From the NCBI GenBank assembly GCA_933228895.1, contig OW121849.1:127104849-127168848 (forward strand): DNA of 64,000 nt, read 5' to 3'. Of this stretch, positions 1 to 10,745 are shown piece by piece. Origin of the DNA: Platycnemis pennipes. Lineage: Eukaryota; Arthropoda; Insecta; Odonata; Platycnemididae. The notes below the pieces were generated by a model. It worked only from the letters and a program-made list of their open reading frames with translations. It searched no databases and was not told the origin of the DNA. Each line of letters begins with the position of its first letter. Positions within the stretch are counted from its first letter, which is position 1. The position numbers and the translations under genes are program-made.

Positions 1-330
1 TCATACTTCCGTCCATAGACTGGGGCACGAATTGGTTTATCACCGGAGTAAAAGACAAGGAGCTCTGCGAGTCACTATTGTGTACCTTCCCAACACACTC
101 AATGCATCAATTGGTAACAGCATCCACCAGAGGAAATAATACCTTCTATTTATTAGCGGCAAATGTACCAGAACATGTTGTAAAAGTAGCAGCCGAGAAA
201 GGCATTAGAGGCCATAAAGTAGTCACGGCTCAATTTTCTCTGAGAGCTAACAAACTCACGAGCCGAAAAGAAACATTTATTTGCTCGGTAAGGCTGATTA
301 TGGTGATATCTCTTAGCCGAAGGAGGCGTG
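1..330 (+). mobile_element. CR1/Jockey-like LINE, endonuclease fragment (copy A)
   Basis: The frame from the first bases reads FPSIDWGTNWFITGVKDKEL, then LVTASTRGNNTFYLL and GHKVVTAQFSLRANK. This is the C-terminal part of an apurinic-like endonuclease domain (GGDFNxPxIDW ... D...). The copy is cut by the window start. The same segment occurs inverted at 4404-4870 with high identity. The fragment is separated from its own linker and RT (from about 830) by an antisense piece of another LINE. Confidence 0.75.
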
Positions 331-740
331 TACATGGGAGTCAGCCAAATTCCATATACTTCTTCGTGTCTCACATTATTTTGGCGATAAAATGTTCATC
401 ATTGTCCGGCATTATGGTTTGAAAGCTTTAATTCTTTGCTCTACTGTTTTTCGATGTCCCATGTCTCTGACCCATAGGGTGACTTTCTCCATACGAATGT
501 CTTGATGGAGTGCTTTCTTGTTGGAAACTAAAGGTTTTTGAGCCATGTAGTTGTCTCTTCTTCAGGAAAGGCTCCTTGGCCTGTGCTATTCTTCGCTTGA
601 TGTTGGTCATGCTTCTTCCATAGCAAGATATTAACTGTTGCGGAGATAGCTGAAGTTCTTGACTTTTTGTAATTTCACTCCTCATATTTTGATATAGCGT
701 ATTCCCTTCAATCATACATGAAAGTATGTTTTTTAAGTCG
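330..740 (-). mobile_element. LINE fragment of a second family (YGSEAW-type), antisense
   Basis: The minus strand reads SPQQLISCYGRSMTNIKRRI, AQAKEPFLKKRQL, then after frameshifts a segment corresponding to LWVRDMGHRKTVEQRI. IKRRIAQAKEAF..KK..L..K and SETWT..K.E are typical of the region after the RT in L2/RTE-related insect LINEs. The same family appears at 5360-5800 (RT) and 35125-35590 (3' end). The fragment splits copy A of the CR1-like LINE, so it was probably inserted into it. Confidence 0.6.
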
Positions 741-829
741 CCTTCAAATATCTTAGAGAGGGGATGGTTTCGTCAACTCATAAAGAGGAATTAGGATATC
801 GTATAATGTATTTAGCGAACAAAGCAAAG

Positions 830-1980
830 GATTAGATACAGAGGATTCGTGGAGAGAATTTCTTGAGGTCACCCGTAAAGCAGTTAATAAATACATACCT
901 AGTAAATTCATTAGTGATAATACAGAGCCAAGGTGGTATAACGCGGAGGTTAGGAAATCACTAAAGCGACAAAGGGTATGCCACGCTAGGATGAAAAATG
1001 CAGGACGGGGTCTATCGGTAGAGGAAAAAAAATGAGTTAGTTCAAAACTATAATATATCAAGAGCATTAGCAAGGAAATCATGTCGGCAAGCGTTATCAC
1101 ATTTCAAGAGCAAGATGTTGGGAGAATATTAAGATAGCCATCCTAAAGCGTTTTGGTCATATGTGAGAGAGCTTCAGGGAAATAGGTCCACAGTGCACAC
1201 ACTTAAAAACGATAAAGGAATTAGAGTCACCAGCAGTGTAGAAAAAGCCAATACTTTAAACACCTTCTTCCAAAGCGTATTAAACTCATCGTCACACAAC
1301 GCAGTGGAACCACCGCCGAACACTTTCAGGGAGCAAATGCGCGAAATAAAAATGTCATGTCGCGGAATAGAGCAGCAGTTAAAAAGCATTAGTAAAAACA
1401 AATCACGAGGTCCCGATCAAATTCCCTCCAGAGTATATAAAACATTAGCTTCTGAAATAGCCCCCTATCTAGAAATAATATTCAATAAAACACTAAAGAA
1501 CCACACAGTAATCAAGGATTGGAAAGTAGATAACATTACACCTGTTTTTAAAAGCGGTGATAGGGAAGAACCCAGTAACTACAGACCAATTTCACTCACG
1601 TCAATCTCTTGTAAGATATTTGAGCACATTGTAGTCAGTTCGATCATGGGGCATTTGGAAAGTCAGGAATTACTCATAATCACCCAACATGGGTTCCGGA
1701 AAGTTTAATCTTGCGAGACACAATTAGCTTTATTTGTACACCATATATTAGTCTACGTCGAAAACAGTACTGAAGTTGATGCGATATTTTTAGATTTTAA
1801 AAAGGCATTCGATAAAGTTCCTCATGATAAATTAATCTTGAAGTTAGAGAGTTTTGGTATAAATAAAGACGTATGTTGGGTAAAAGAATTCTTAAGTGGG
1901 CGAGAGCAGAGGGTTGTCATATATGGTATCATGTCGGACACAATCAAAGTCACATGGGGAGCCTCAAATTTCCACTGGAA
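830..1980 (+). mobile_element. CR1/Jockey-like LINE, linker and reverse transcriptase (copy A)
   Basis: Broken ORF. It first reads EDSWREFLEVTRKAVNKYIP, SKFISDNTEPRWYNAEV and, after stops, an intact stretch at 1163-1708. That stretch contains SRGPDQIPSRVYKTLASEIA, WKVDNITPVFKSGD and NYRPISLTSISCKIFEHI, the RT finger motifs. A frameshift near 1708 is followed by CETQLALFVHHILV and the motif-A segment FLDFKKAFDKVPHDKLILKL. The sequence stops before the YxDD motif at about 1927-1980. Non-functional. Confidence 0.85.
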
Positions 1981-2059
1981 ATGCTCTTGAATACAAATAA
2001 CGCCTACGATATGCTTTAATTGCTATGGAGTTTAGTTTATAATTTTGAATAATCTTTTT

Positions 2060-2320
2060 TCCTCGTCAATGGATGGATTGGTTAGAGAACTTTTCAATCC
2101 AGATTGACTCTGCCTTTGTCATTTCAATGACTTCCACACTTATGCTTAGTATATACTATCTAGGTTCTGCGTTTCCCCATTTTATTTTATTAGGTACGTA
2201 TTTATTAACTGCTGAGCGGGTATGCTACAAAACTTTACTTTTTTGGCTTAAAATAACTTTCTTAACTTTATTAAACGACTTCAGTAACTCCTGTTCATGT
2301 CCTCGTATTTAAATCTACAA
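2060..2320 (-). mobile_element. CR1-like LINE linker fragment (copy B, antisense)
   Basis: The minus strand reads GHEQELLKSFNKVKKV and later AVNKYVPNKIKWGNAEPR, matching the linker of copy A (AVNKYIPSKFISDNTEPR at about 880-945) and of copy C (KQELLNSFNKFQEV). It is a short, stop-containing relic in the opposite orientation to copy A just upstream. Confidence 0.6.
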
Positions 2321-2705
2321 ATGCTTCTCTCAATGCCAACCTTGCTAGACATGTGCTAGAGCTTGGACGCCAAATCCGAATAGAACGAGTGACGAACTGA
2401 AGGGACTCCAGGACACAGCAGGAGACCGTTGGGGGAGGATTGGGGGGAAAGTGAAAGTTCGTCGCGGGACGACCACGCTATTGAACGCGTATGCCGAAAA
2501 GAAGTGCATGGTTTCTTCGTACCTATGTTCTCATCTCCAGGCCACGAGGGTCGCGTCCGGTGCCATTAACTCCCATTCTAAAAACTCCCAATATTTGTTT
2601 GCTTGGTTTTAAACGGAAGCGGAAAGGGATAGGTAGGGGAAATATTTTAGAGTATTCTGTAGTGCATGATGCATGTATTACCCCTTAAATACTGTAGATA
2701 CTAAC
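2321..2705. other. Unassigned sequence between LINE relics
   Basis: Mixed composition with a GC-richer stretch around 2390-2560. I see no coding signature, TIR pair or RNA gene here. Confidence 0.5.
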
Positions 2706-2836
2706 AATCAAGTTGCATGAGACAATATAGTTGCTAGTTTGCATGTTAGTAGTGCATGCTTGGTGATCTTCACCCCCTGCCACACACCCTCGCGGTGGCT
2801 TGCAGGGTATCGTGTAGATGTAGATGTAAACGTAAG
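2706..2836 (+). repeat. CR1-like LINE 3' terminus, copy 1
   Basis: Dispersed repeat ending in GTAGATGTAGATG. Just before that it has CCCTGCCACACACCCTCGCG followed by GTGGCTTGCAGGG, a nested hairpin. The unit also includes TTGCATGTTAGTAGTGCATG upstream. Copies occur at 2945-2980, 6591-6715, 9735-9805, 10684-10745, 12447-12540, 30080-30140 and 49755-49860. The 12447 copy is still joined to LINE coding sequence, which identifies the repeat as the 3' UTR end of the CR1-like LINE. Confidence 0.75.
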
Positions 2837-2944
2837 GGTCATGCATATAGATATTCGTAGCAGACTAGGAACAAAATCGCCAAGTCCAAAGGAACATCTA
2901 TGGACAGGAGTGAGCTTTTGCAAATGTACATGATGCCTTTAAAA

Positions 2945-2980
2945 ATCCCCTCAAGGGGGTGTGGCAGGGGGCATGCATTA
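2945..2980 (-). repeat. CR1-like LINE 3' terminus, short fragment
   Basis: Contains AGGGGGTGTGGCAGGGGGCA, matching the minus orientation of the 3' terminal repeat. Only about 35 bp remain. Confidence 0.45.
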
Positions 2981-3620
2981 ATAAGGAAACACTACCCAAT
3001 CTAATTAATAAGTAATAATAATCAACAAGATATATCCGTTATGCAATGTAACTGGATGAATCTTTCACAACCTAACTTTGCATGGTCATTTATAACGTCC
3101 ATAAATAGGTTTTGAAGTAGTTATATCCCGATACGTTGATATTTTTTTATCCCATGTTCGAAAATATTTCTGCGTTGAATTCAATTGGGATACCAGTTTT
3201 TTTCGGAGAGAGGGTTCCGATTTTTACTCATTGCAATGCCTAAATGTTGTAATTAAAAATTCACCATTTAGAGGCTTAAACTTAGAAGATTCTTATTCTG
3301 CTCGAAAAAAGTACTAAATTGCCGTAAATTTTAGCATTTCTTGATTGAAGAAAAAATGTGAGCCTAAAATGTTGAATTTTAGGTCTGATTACTTCAGTAA
3401 CCGAAGAGCACTGCTGTCGAAGTGAAGTCAGTTTCGAATGTGCTATTACAATACCCTACCTCGTATGACAATTGAACGCGGGTGCCCGCGACGGAAAATC
3501 CGGTCTTATATGATGAAAGCCACAATTTTGATTGTAACCTGCAAAGGGAAAGGGCGAAATAATGCAGAAGACACATTCTGCATGATCATTAACGGGATTT
3601 CCAGTTAATGTTTTATGCGA
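2981..3620. other. AT-rich sequence, no feature recognised
   Basis: No TIR pair, ORF family or RNA structure could be supported in this stretch. Confidence 0.5.
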
Positions 3621-3960
3621 TGAAAACTATAATTAGAACTGGAATGCCTATTGAAACTTAGTGGAAAGTTGTCCAAGCCGGGCAAATATCCCATACATAG
3701 GCATGTATTTTTCCAATTATTAATATGTTATTGACGTCGTAGGAGAAGTTATCTGTGTCTAACTTACGCATGAGGTTCAGCCTTTTCATCAACCTACTGC
3801 TAGATAAGCGATTCCTATCCCAGTTCCTCTAATAACTTGGAGACAATGCTGAATTTATCTAAACATATTTTTACAATCCTACCTGACTTTGTCTGTACGC
3901 GATCCCATATACTAGCAGCATACTCGATGTGCGGTCCTACTAGTGAGAAATAACAGTGTT
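3620..3960 (-). mobile_element. CR1-like LINE, ORF2 C-terminal fragment (copy C)
   Basis: The minus strand reads LVGPHIEYAASIWDRVQTKS, GRIVKICLDKFSIVSKLLEE. YAASIWDP...I..IQ is the conserved C-terminal segment after the RT in CR1/Jockey LINEs, and the same segment is seen at 13075-12900. It lies directly downstream (in minus orientation) of the linker at 4137-4000. The whole RT core is therefore deleted in copy C. Confidence 0.65.
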
Positions 3961-3999
3961 CTTTTACCATTTATCACTTTACAATGTACTCTGAATGTA

Positions 4000-4990
4000 T
4001 ATATTAATTGATGAGTGTGTAATATCTAGGAAAGTAAACCAAAACCACCCATAATCTTGGCTAATGCTGACTTCTTGAAATTTATTAAATGAGTTGAGCA
4101 GTTCCTGTTTCATACCACCATAATAAGCCTTACCCAGCAGCGGCGTCGGAAGTGGGGGGAAGAGGGGGCAATCGCCCCCCCCCCCCCCCCAGAATTTGCC
4201 CCGTGCCCTTGAGAAATGAGTCTTCATCAATAAAAAATAAATTTCACTTGTATCCAGCTTGCCTATTCCCTTCTGACGTATATTCTACCACCTTCATATG
4301 CACTTTTAGCGGAATTCTAATCTCTACCCCCTTCTATCCGCAAAAAAATGCGGGCCCTTTTCAAGGTTGGCCCCTCCCAGCGACAATAGTTCCGACGCCC
4401 CTGATACCGAGCAAATAAATGTTTCCTTTCGGCTCGTGAGATTGTTAGCTCTCAGAGAAAATTGAGCCGTGACTACTTTATGGCCTCAAATGCCTTTCTC
4501 GGCTACTACTTTTACAACATGTTCTGGTACATTTGCCGCTAATAAATAGAAGGTATTATTTCCTCTGGTGGATGCTGTTACCAATTGATGCATTGAGTGT
4601 GTTGTGAAGGTACACAATAGTGACTCGCAGAGCTCCTTGTCTTTTACTCCGGTGATAAACCAATTCGTGTCCCAGTCTATGGACGGAAATATGAAATCTC
4701 CACCTATTATTATGTTTCGATCGTTTCCGCGCGAATTTAGTTTACTGCTCTTGCTCTCCAGGCCTGAGACTGAACTGCCGTCGCTATCAGGCGGTCTATA
4801 ATATACACATATAAAGAATCTTTTGGTTTTAGGCTGTCGAAGTGAACACCATACGCTCTTTAACCCACTCTCAGATTAGAACTCACAATTATTGGTGTAG
4901 TAATCCTTAGCTGCAATAAAGAAGAACATATAGGAGTCACTAAGAGGAACGTAGCTTTCTTTTCACGTGCATCGAAAACACTTACTAAAA
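4000..4990 (-). mobile_element. CR1-like LINE endonuclease and linker (copy C), split by a small TIR element
   Basis: From about 4870 down the minus strand reads CVYYRPPDSDGSS, then IIIGGDFIFPSIDWDTNWF and the segment shared with copy A to about 4404. YRPP and GGDFxxP are hallmarks of the LINE endonuclease. After the insert at 4138-4403 it resumes with GGMKQELLNSFNKFQEVSI. Copy A around position 296 shows the uninterrupted sequence, so the insertion is demonstrated inside the window. Confidence 0.8.
4138..4403. mobile_element. MITE with CAG(G/C)GGCGTCGGAA ends, inside LINE copy C
   Basis: The 14-bp ends CAGCGGCGTCGGAA (4138-4151) and TTCCGACGCCCCTG (4390-4403) are inverted repeats with one mismatch. 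Comparison with copy A (CTCGGTAAGGCT near 292-303) shows GGTA/TACC on both sides of the insert, suggesting a 4-bp target duplication. An imperfect 8-bp one (GCTCGGTA versus GCTGGGTA) is also possible and would fit hAT. The interior contains a C homopolymer of about 18 bp and no ORF. Confidence 0.7.
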
Positions 4991-5350
4991 TAATCAGCCG
5001 AAGAATGGAAGGAAAGATTGGAGGAAACCTCTCGGATAACCTATAAATGGTAAATGATTTTGGAAAATATTCATTGTCTGCGATTTCGTTTGATAACCAA
5101 CTTTCTGTCCCTATAATTACATCCGCATCGGTGCCTTTAATGATATGGTAGCATTAAACTACTTTATTTTTATACTACGGCAGTTTAGTATCACCAAATA
5201 TATATTTCACCATTTAGCAACTTCTCTGGCCGTTGATAGTAACCTCCATTAGCCATCTTAGGAAAACTAATTGCCAGTAATTTGTCATCACTGAAAAATT
5301 ACTTCTGAAATTCCTCATCTTTCCCGTGACTCATGTAAAAGCCGCCATCA
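4991..5350. other. Unassigned AT-rich sequence
   Basis: Nothing recognisable apart from being flanked by LINE relics. Confidence 0.45.
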
Positions 5351-5359
5351 ACTAGCCAT

Positions 5360-5800
5360 TTCACAACATGGAATGGAATAAGATGTTCAAGATACTGAAA
5401 GCAGTTGAGATGGACTACAACGACAAATAAATACTCGCCTCCGCAAGAATCAGGTCACAACAGTACGAATGAATGATGGAAGGAAAATAGAAGCCAAAAC
5501 AAATGAGGAGTTAGACAAAGATAGAGCCTCTCGCCATTATTACTTAATATAATATATAACTAAAAGAATCAAAACGAGAAGCAGAAGAAATTGGTATAAA
5601 AGTAATCAAGGTTAATGTTGAAGAAATAAACATGCTTCCGGTTCGCAGATGGCTATCGCAGTTCTAACAGAAAGGCAAGTGGACCTGTAAACATCTTGGA
5701 ACATTACGGACCTAGTAATTTAGGAAATTAATATGAGAATCAACAAAAAGAAAGGAGCGAGGCACTCTATGGATCAGAGACATGGAGCATCGAACATTGA
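5360..5800 (+). mobile_element. YGSEAW-type LINE, decayed reverse transcriptase
   Basis: Frameshifted. Reads WNKMFKILKAVEMDYND, then a segment equivalent to NQVTTVRMNDGRKIEAK, and near 5640 a damaged FADD box (FRFADGYRS). It goes on to MRINKKK and ALYGSETW at about 5765. The order RT palm, FADD, MRINKKKTK, LYGSEAW is that of L2/RTE-like insect LINEs. The jump from MRINKKK to LYGSETW shows an internal deletion. Confidence 0.65.
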
Positions 5801-6590
5801 AATCCCAGGATAAGACTCGCACGGTCTGTCTTTTCCCGCTCTCTTTTTCCAAACTCGCCCTCTCAGGTAGCAACGTTGCCACATCCCATCCGCTTTTTAC
5901 GCGAAAAATAGGAAAATCCTTAATTTTCATCGTAGAGCATCAATCAAAAAACGTTTTTCGACGTCTTGGAATGAACGATACAATGAAGAAGATAAATTGT
6001 TGATACGTTCCAAAGTTTATAACTTCGATAAACCATATTTAGTGGTCAATTTCCCCGAGGACCCCACCCGCTGGGAAAGGTCTACCTCGGCTGAGCTCTC
6101 GGGATGGGCGAGGGTCGATTTTCGAGGAGACCGAGGGTGGACCCTCGGTCCTGACCTCCGTCCCACTAGCTACCTGAACGACGGCCCCGCTAAACTACCA
6201 TTAACCGGCATATATAAGGAACGCCTGTGGCAAATGATTTGTGTGATGAGAAGATCGTGTGTGGATTGTTGTAACTTGTTGAAAGAAGTGAATTTTCAAG
6301 ACATTCAGCTGATGGAGCCATTTTAAGATTTCTTGTGGAGTCAATTTCTTTCGAAGCCTATCCTTCGTTGAAAATGATGCGTCCCCTCCCGCTCGGCTTA
6401 TAATGCTAGGTTTGGCTCACGTTACGCCCCTCTTTGATCGTGGCGATTGATGTTGTGGCTATATGTGACGTCGATACTAGTGATCTGCTCGCTTGAATGA
6501 TGGAATTAAGCGTTTCGATGTTTAGCGGCATCGAATTCGTAATATATCGACGGTTTCGGATGGTTGTTTGAGCCTAAATCTACGTCCCTC
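5801..6590. other. Unassigned stretch with a GC-rich, TATA-containing island
   Basis: A GC-rich block at about 6050-6195, rich in CGAGG/CCTCG words, is followed by GCATATATAAGGAACG at about 6208-6223. It resembles a core promoter or an LTR/5' UTR of a mobile element. I see no matching second LTR and no ORF downstream, so the nature is open. Confidence 0.3.
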
Positions 6591-6715
6591 GAAGCAACCG
6601 CGAGGGTGTGGGGCAGGGAGTGAAGATCGCCAAATAAGCATTACTTACAAGCAACTATGTGATGCAGTGCTACTACTTCATGGACAAATTTTAGATATAA
6701 GGGCCACGTGCAACT
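6591..6715 (-). repeat. CR1-like LINE 3' terminus, copy 2
   Basis: Contains CGCGAGGGTGTGGGGCAGGG, then AGTGAAGATCGCC, the minus orientation of the LINE 3' terminal repeat, with the more internal part continuing toward 6715. Confidence 0.6.
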
Positions 6716-6833
6716 AGGTGGTTAGTAACTACATATTAATGTATTGCTTAGTTAATATTATTGAACACTGCGGAAAATATATCACGAACGATTACATTTT
6801 AGAACGTATGGAAATGGCTAGTACTTTGCGAGT

Positions 6834-9561
6834 CAGGGGCGCAACAACGGAGGGGGGTTTGGGGAAGGGGGTGGCATTGCCCCCCCCAAGCACCCCATGG
6901 GGTCTAGCCACGGGTGGTGGATAGCCCCCCCCCCCAGAAATCAGAGGTTGTGGCTCACTTTTAAATGGACACTCCCCGATTTGTAAAATTATTATTAGCG
7001 ACTCCGCTCTGATTTTGAACGCTGCTCAAAATTTGTACTATCTAGACTGAACTCTCGTTAGGACGTTCCTTGATAGCACATTTTTCTCGTTGGCACGTTT
7101 TGCTTACCTCTTTCGCACGTTCAAAGGAGGACCAAACCAAATTTTTCTCATGAAAATAATCGCCGTATAGGTTGATTTGATGATGGATATCTCACAAAAG
7201 TTCTAAATCGTGCATTAAAATGACTGTTTTTGCTTACAAAAATATTTTAATAGGGATAATATGGCGAAAAAATGTATATGAAAAATTAAAAGAGCACCCA
7301 AAAGCCCCGAATTTTATCGCGATGTTCGTTTGTTTTACAAGTGTCGACTTGATACAAGGCCGTCTCAACATACAGGCCTGACACTCACTCCTATGGCGTG
7401 AGTGATCCGACGAGAACTCGTAGCGCGGATAAATGCGAGTTGTGTTTTGAATACGTTGACTCATTTAACGTGGTAATTCGATCTGTTCTCATTCCACTAA
7501 TAATATTCCATCGCTTACCTATTATACACTTACCACTCTCATCCCAATTTGAATAAAACAATCAAATACTATTATAATTTAGGCGTTTACGGAGCACAAC
7601 GTTTGCTATATTTTGTAACATTTTGCTGTTTTTTGCATCAGTTACATTTTTACAGTAATTATTCACAAGATTGTTACTCATTGTCCCAATATTTTTCTTA
7701 CCAGCATTGTAAGTGACACTCGAATACAAACCTCTCCGACTCAAAAACATACGGCACACAGCGCTTTTCCCCCGTCTGAAGTACGTAAGAATACTTTTTA
7801 CTTGCCTATTACTATTTAAAAACCACGCAATAGAGTAAATAATTTCATTTTTTGACATGCGAAACTAATAATTTCTTAAGTAGACCATAAAAATTGTTTT
7901 TGATTTACCTAAGTTTTGCAGTGTATTTATACATTTCAAGCTTGTTCTGCTAATATACATAATATTATACAATATAACTTATTCATACATATGATTGGAT
8001 AGATATGTTTCTCGCCAGGCCAGCTTTCACCAACCCTTTTGCCGGCTTCTTCATATAAAACTGTAGCACTTCATTAAATTTTTATCAGTTTCCGAAAAGT
8101 AGAACAAGCGTGTTACTGGAAACTTGTCAGTAACAGTTTAATGTATTTAATTAAGTTGGAATATTCATTTAGTTCTAAGCGAGTAGTACTGCATAATAAT
8201 AACGCTACTGAGGTTTTCTTAATTCACAATGTTCTCGGTGCCATTAAACCACGAATAAAAAGTGGATGACAATGGTGACAAGAAACTAAAAGAAATTCAG
8301 CTGTCAAGCTAACCCCAAGGTGAAGAATATTGAGAAAATACTACTGCGAACATTAAGAAAACAAATTAGGTTTTACTAAATGACAACAGTTACGAGGAAA
8401 CTGAAAGGAAGTTAACTTACAACCTAGTGCGCCAGGGTAAAGAATGAAATAAGCATGTTATATACCTGTCTAATTTGTTTTACCGCCGTGAACTTCACCT
8501 TCTTAGGATTCCAAAACCACAAAGTAATATACAAATATAGAATAGTAATATTGCACGAAAAATGCAAATACTAACGCTATTCCCTGCATTAAATGTGAGA
8601 CAACTACTTAGCATTAGCTTTGGGAAGGTCTGAGGTGAAAAGAAAATTATTAATTGAAAAGCTCAACGTTCTTCGAAAAGTATACAAAAATCCACGCATA
8701 AAACGTGTTGAAATAGCGGCAAAAATTGAAGTTCTGCCATCAATACTGAACTCGAGATCATTGTACCCAACGCATACGTTGTTCGGAGTTTCCGCCTTCG
8801 CTTCCAACTCATTTTCAAAAGATATTAAATTCAAATAAAGTATTACGGCATGGTCAATTGTTATGACGTTGATGGATTCTCATTAGAAATTTTAAATTGA
8901 AGACGAAGGTGTTCGCGTCCAATGTTGCATACTTACGGAGAAAACCCGGTTTCGTAAATTTGCTAGAATAACTTAAACAAATATAAGTAAATCATTAGAA
9001 ACTCAAAGGACATCAAGACAAAAGTACAATACATATAATTCATATTATATCGAAATTCCCTTTCATTCGTGCATTTCATATTGTTATGACAACTGCCAAA
9101 GTGACGCTGCCCTCTGCGACTAGAAAAAATTGTGTAATTTTCCATCCTCACTGCAAGGACGTACCACAAAAATAATTATTAAAAAAAGTCTTACCTGTAT
9201 CAAACAAAAGACTGAATTATCTACACGCTGATATGCTCTGTATGAATATCACTTCTTCCGTTTCTGAGATATAATGCCTTCAACTTAAACAACTCAGTAT
9301 ATACAAAACATGTTTTTTGAGCATTATCGTCGTAATTAATTATTGAGTGTACACCAACTTCAAGTATCGTACGTGTTTTCTTGAGAGGCGTAACAATTAC
9401 AAATGAAACTTTGTTACTATAAATGAACACAGCGATATACGGAATGAACTAATTTGATGGCATATGTCCCACCTGTAAGTTATGCAACCAACCTTTTTAC
9501 ATATTTTTCAAGGCGTTTGGCCCCCCTCCCCCCCACGTATCGGGGTGTTGTTGCGACCCTG
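6834..9561. mobile_element. hAT-like element, about 2.7 kb, degenerate
   Basis: The ends CAGGGGCGCAACAAC (6834) and GTTGTTGCGACCCTG (ending 9561) are inverted repeats with one mismatch, each followed inward by G/C homopolymer-rich sequence. The flanks TTGCGAGT (6826-6833) and GTACGAGT (9562-9569) match at 6 of 8 bases, as an aged 8-bp hAT target duplication would. I found no hAT transposase inside. The interior is AT-rich and has one fragment with a CENP-B-type HTH (8600-8770), so it is non-autonomous or has taken other insertions. Confidence 0.6.
8604..8838 (+). pseudogene. Tigger/pogo-type (CENP-B HTH) transposase fragment
   Basis: The plus frame reads KRKLLIEKLNVLRKVYKNPR, IKRVEIAAKIEVLPSILNS, the shape of the N-terminal psq/CENP-B helix-turn-helix of pogo-like transposases. 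The Tigger element at 57513-57157 has the aligned segment IIEEVDKNPHLKRIDLAKKL with similar spacing. After about residue 45 the frame loses similarity. No TIRs were found next to it. Confidence 0.5.
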
Positions 9562-9734
9562 GTACGAGTATAGTTTGGAGAGAATGACAAGCAATCTGCT
9601 GGGTCGTTAGTCAGTCTTTACTATTTACCAACAAACCGGGATTTGATTACTTTTGGAAAAATCTCTTGTTCGTGCATTTGGTGGCACACCAACCGTTTTT
9701 ATTGTTGGACGCGTCACTTTTGGAAACATGTCTG

Positions 9735-9805
9735 TTTATCTTTCTCCCCCTGCCGCACATCCCTGTGGTGGCTCGCAGGGCAATGCGTAGATGTAGGTTG
9801 GTGGC
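9735..9805 (+). repeat. CR1-like LINE 3' terminus, copy 3
   Basis: CCCCCTGCCGCACATCCCTG, GGTGGCTCGCAGGG, then GCGTAGATGTAGG: the hairpin and GTAGAT end of the LINE 3' repeat. Confidence 0.6.
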
Positions 9806-10171
9806 AAGGACTCTCCTCCATAAACATGCTTGGGTGTGTATGCCATTGACTAAGGATGAAAGGCGTTTGAATCATATGCCATTGATTGGCCATTATTTTA
9901 CTCTTGTTAGGGGAATGCCCTCCTGAAATGATTTTGACATCCCGCGCGTATTTTTCTCCGCCTCCGCTTCGCCTTCAATTTTGTGCTGTATTGCATTTGC
10001 GGATGCACCGCATTGAATGTTTACGTTCGTGTGCCTTTTGGTCGTCAAGGTCAACGAGTCAACGCTCGTGGGCCCGCGACGGGTCCCGGAGAAAGGGCGC
10101 CGCGTCCTCCGGGGTTAACGACCTTTGCAGCTTTAAATCGAATCTATTCTCTCTTCCTTCTCGCTCTCTAG
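9806..10171. other. 5' intron end or upstream sequence, no exon found
   Basis: GC-richer than the surroundings. It ends in the pyrimidine tract and AG that define exon A. Open frames here do not carry esterase or signal-peptide features. Confidence 0.5.
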
Positions 10172-10463
10172 GTTCAAGTACCAGCCACTGACCACCGAAC
10201 TGCCGCTACCAGGGGTGCTGGCAGGATGGCGGCCGGAGCTTCAGGGGAAGATGAGGCCGGATTCCATCAACCTGGACATCAAGGTCCTCGTCTCCACGAG
10301 CTACGGACAGGTGCAGGGATTCAAAGTTTATCTCTACGAGCACCCTGACCCGAGCGTTGGTTTCCGCACCGCCCACTCCCCCGTCGATCGAGTGCAGGGC
10401 ATCGCTTTGGCCTTCCTCGGCATCCCGTACGCCATGCCTCCGGTCGCTGAGGGAAGATTCAAG
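10172..10463 (+). CDS. Gli: Gliotactin exon A, start of the esterase-like domain
   Basis: The exon follows a strong pyrimidine tract and AG at 10170-10171 and ends AAG before GTGAGT at 10464. Its first base completes a codon, then the frame reads FKYQPLTTELPLPG and later TSYGQVQGF, VQGIALAFLGIPYAMPP and GRFK. A G-x-VxG strand followed by FLGIPYA is the usual opening of the carboxylesterase/cholinesterase fold. It is clearly more GC-rich than the later exons. The exon(s) encoding the N-terminus and signal peptide must lie upstream. I saw no convincing candidate in 1-10171. The exon ends in phase 0. Confidence 0.87.
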
Positions 10464-10683
10464 GTGAGTCGAGTACCGTTGCTTGATTTGATACGACGCA
10501 TTTGGATTGACATTACGTTATCTGAGTTTCATAGATAATCACTACCTTGAAAGGTTGTCATGAGGGACATCCCGGAGCCTGTGTCATAGGATATTCGGCG
10601 ACTACGAATGGAATCATAAACTACGTGCTAAAAATTATAGCTCTTGGTGTTAGTACTCATGGTTAATGTTCTCTGCTTACTAA

Positions 10684-10745
10684 CAACCCTGCAAGCCTCC
10701 TCTATGGTGTATGGCAGGGGGTGAATCACCAAGCATGCACTACCT
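10684..10745 (-). repeat. CR1-like LINE 3' terminus, copy 4
   Basis: AACCCTGCAAGCCTCCTCTA, TGGTGTATGGCAGGGGGTGA, ATCACCAAGCATGCACTAC: minus orientation of the LINE 3' repeat, with an altered loop and retained outer stem. Confidence 0.6.

Noticed and set aside
9886..10191. Open frame overlapping the start of exon A as a signal-peptide exon
   Set aside because: It is in a different frame from the esterase sequence and crosses a strong acceptor site.
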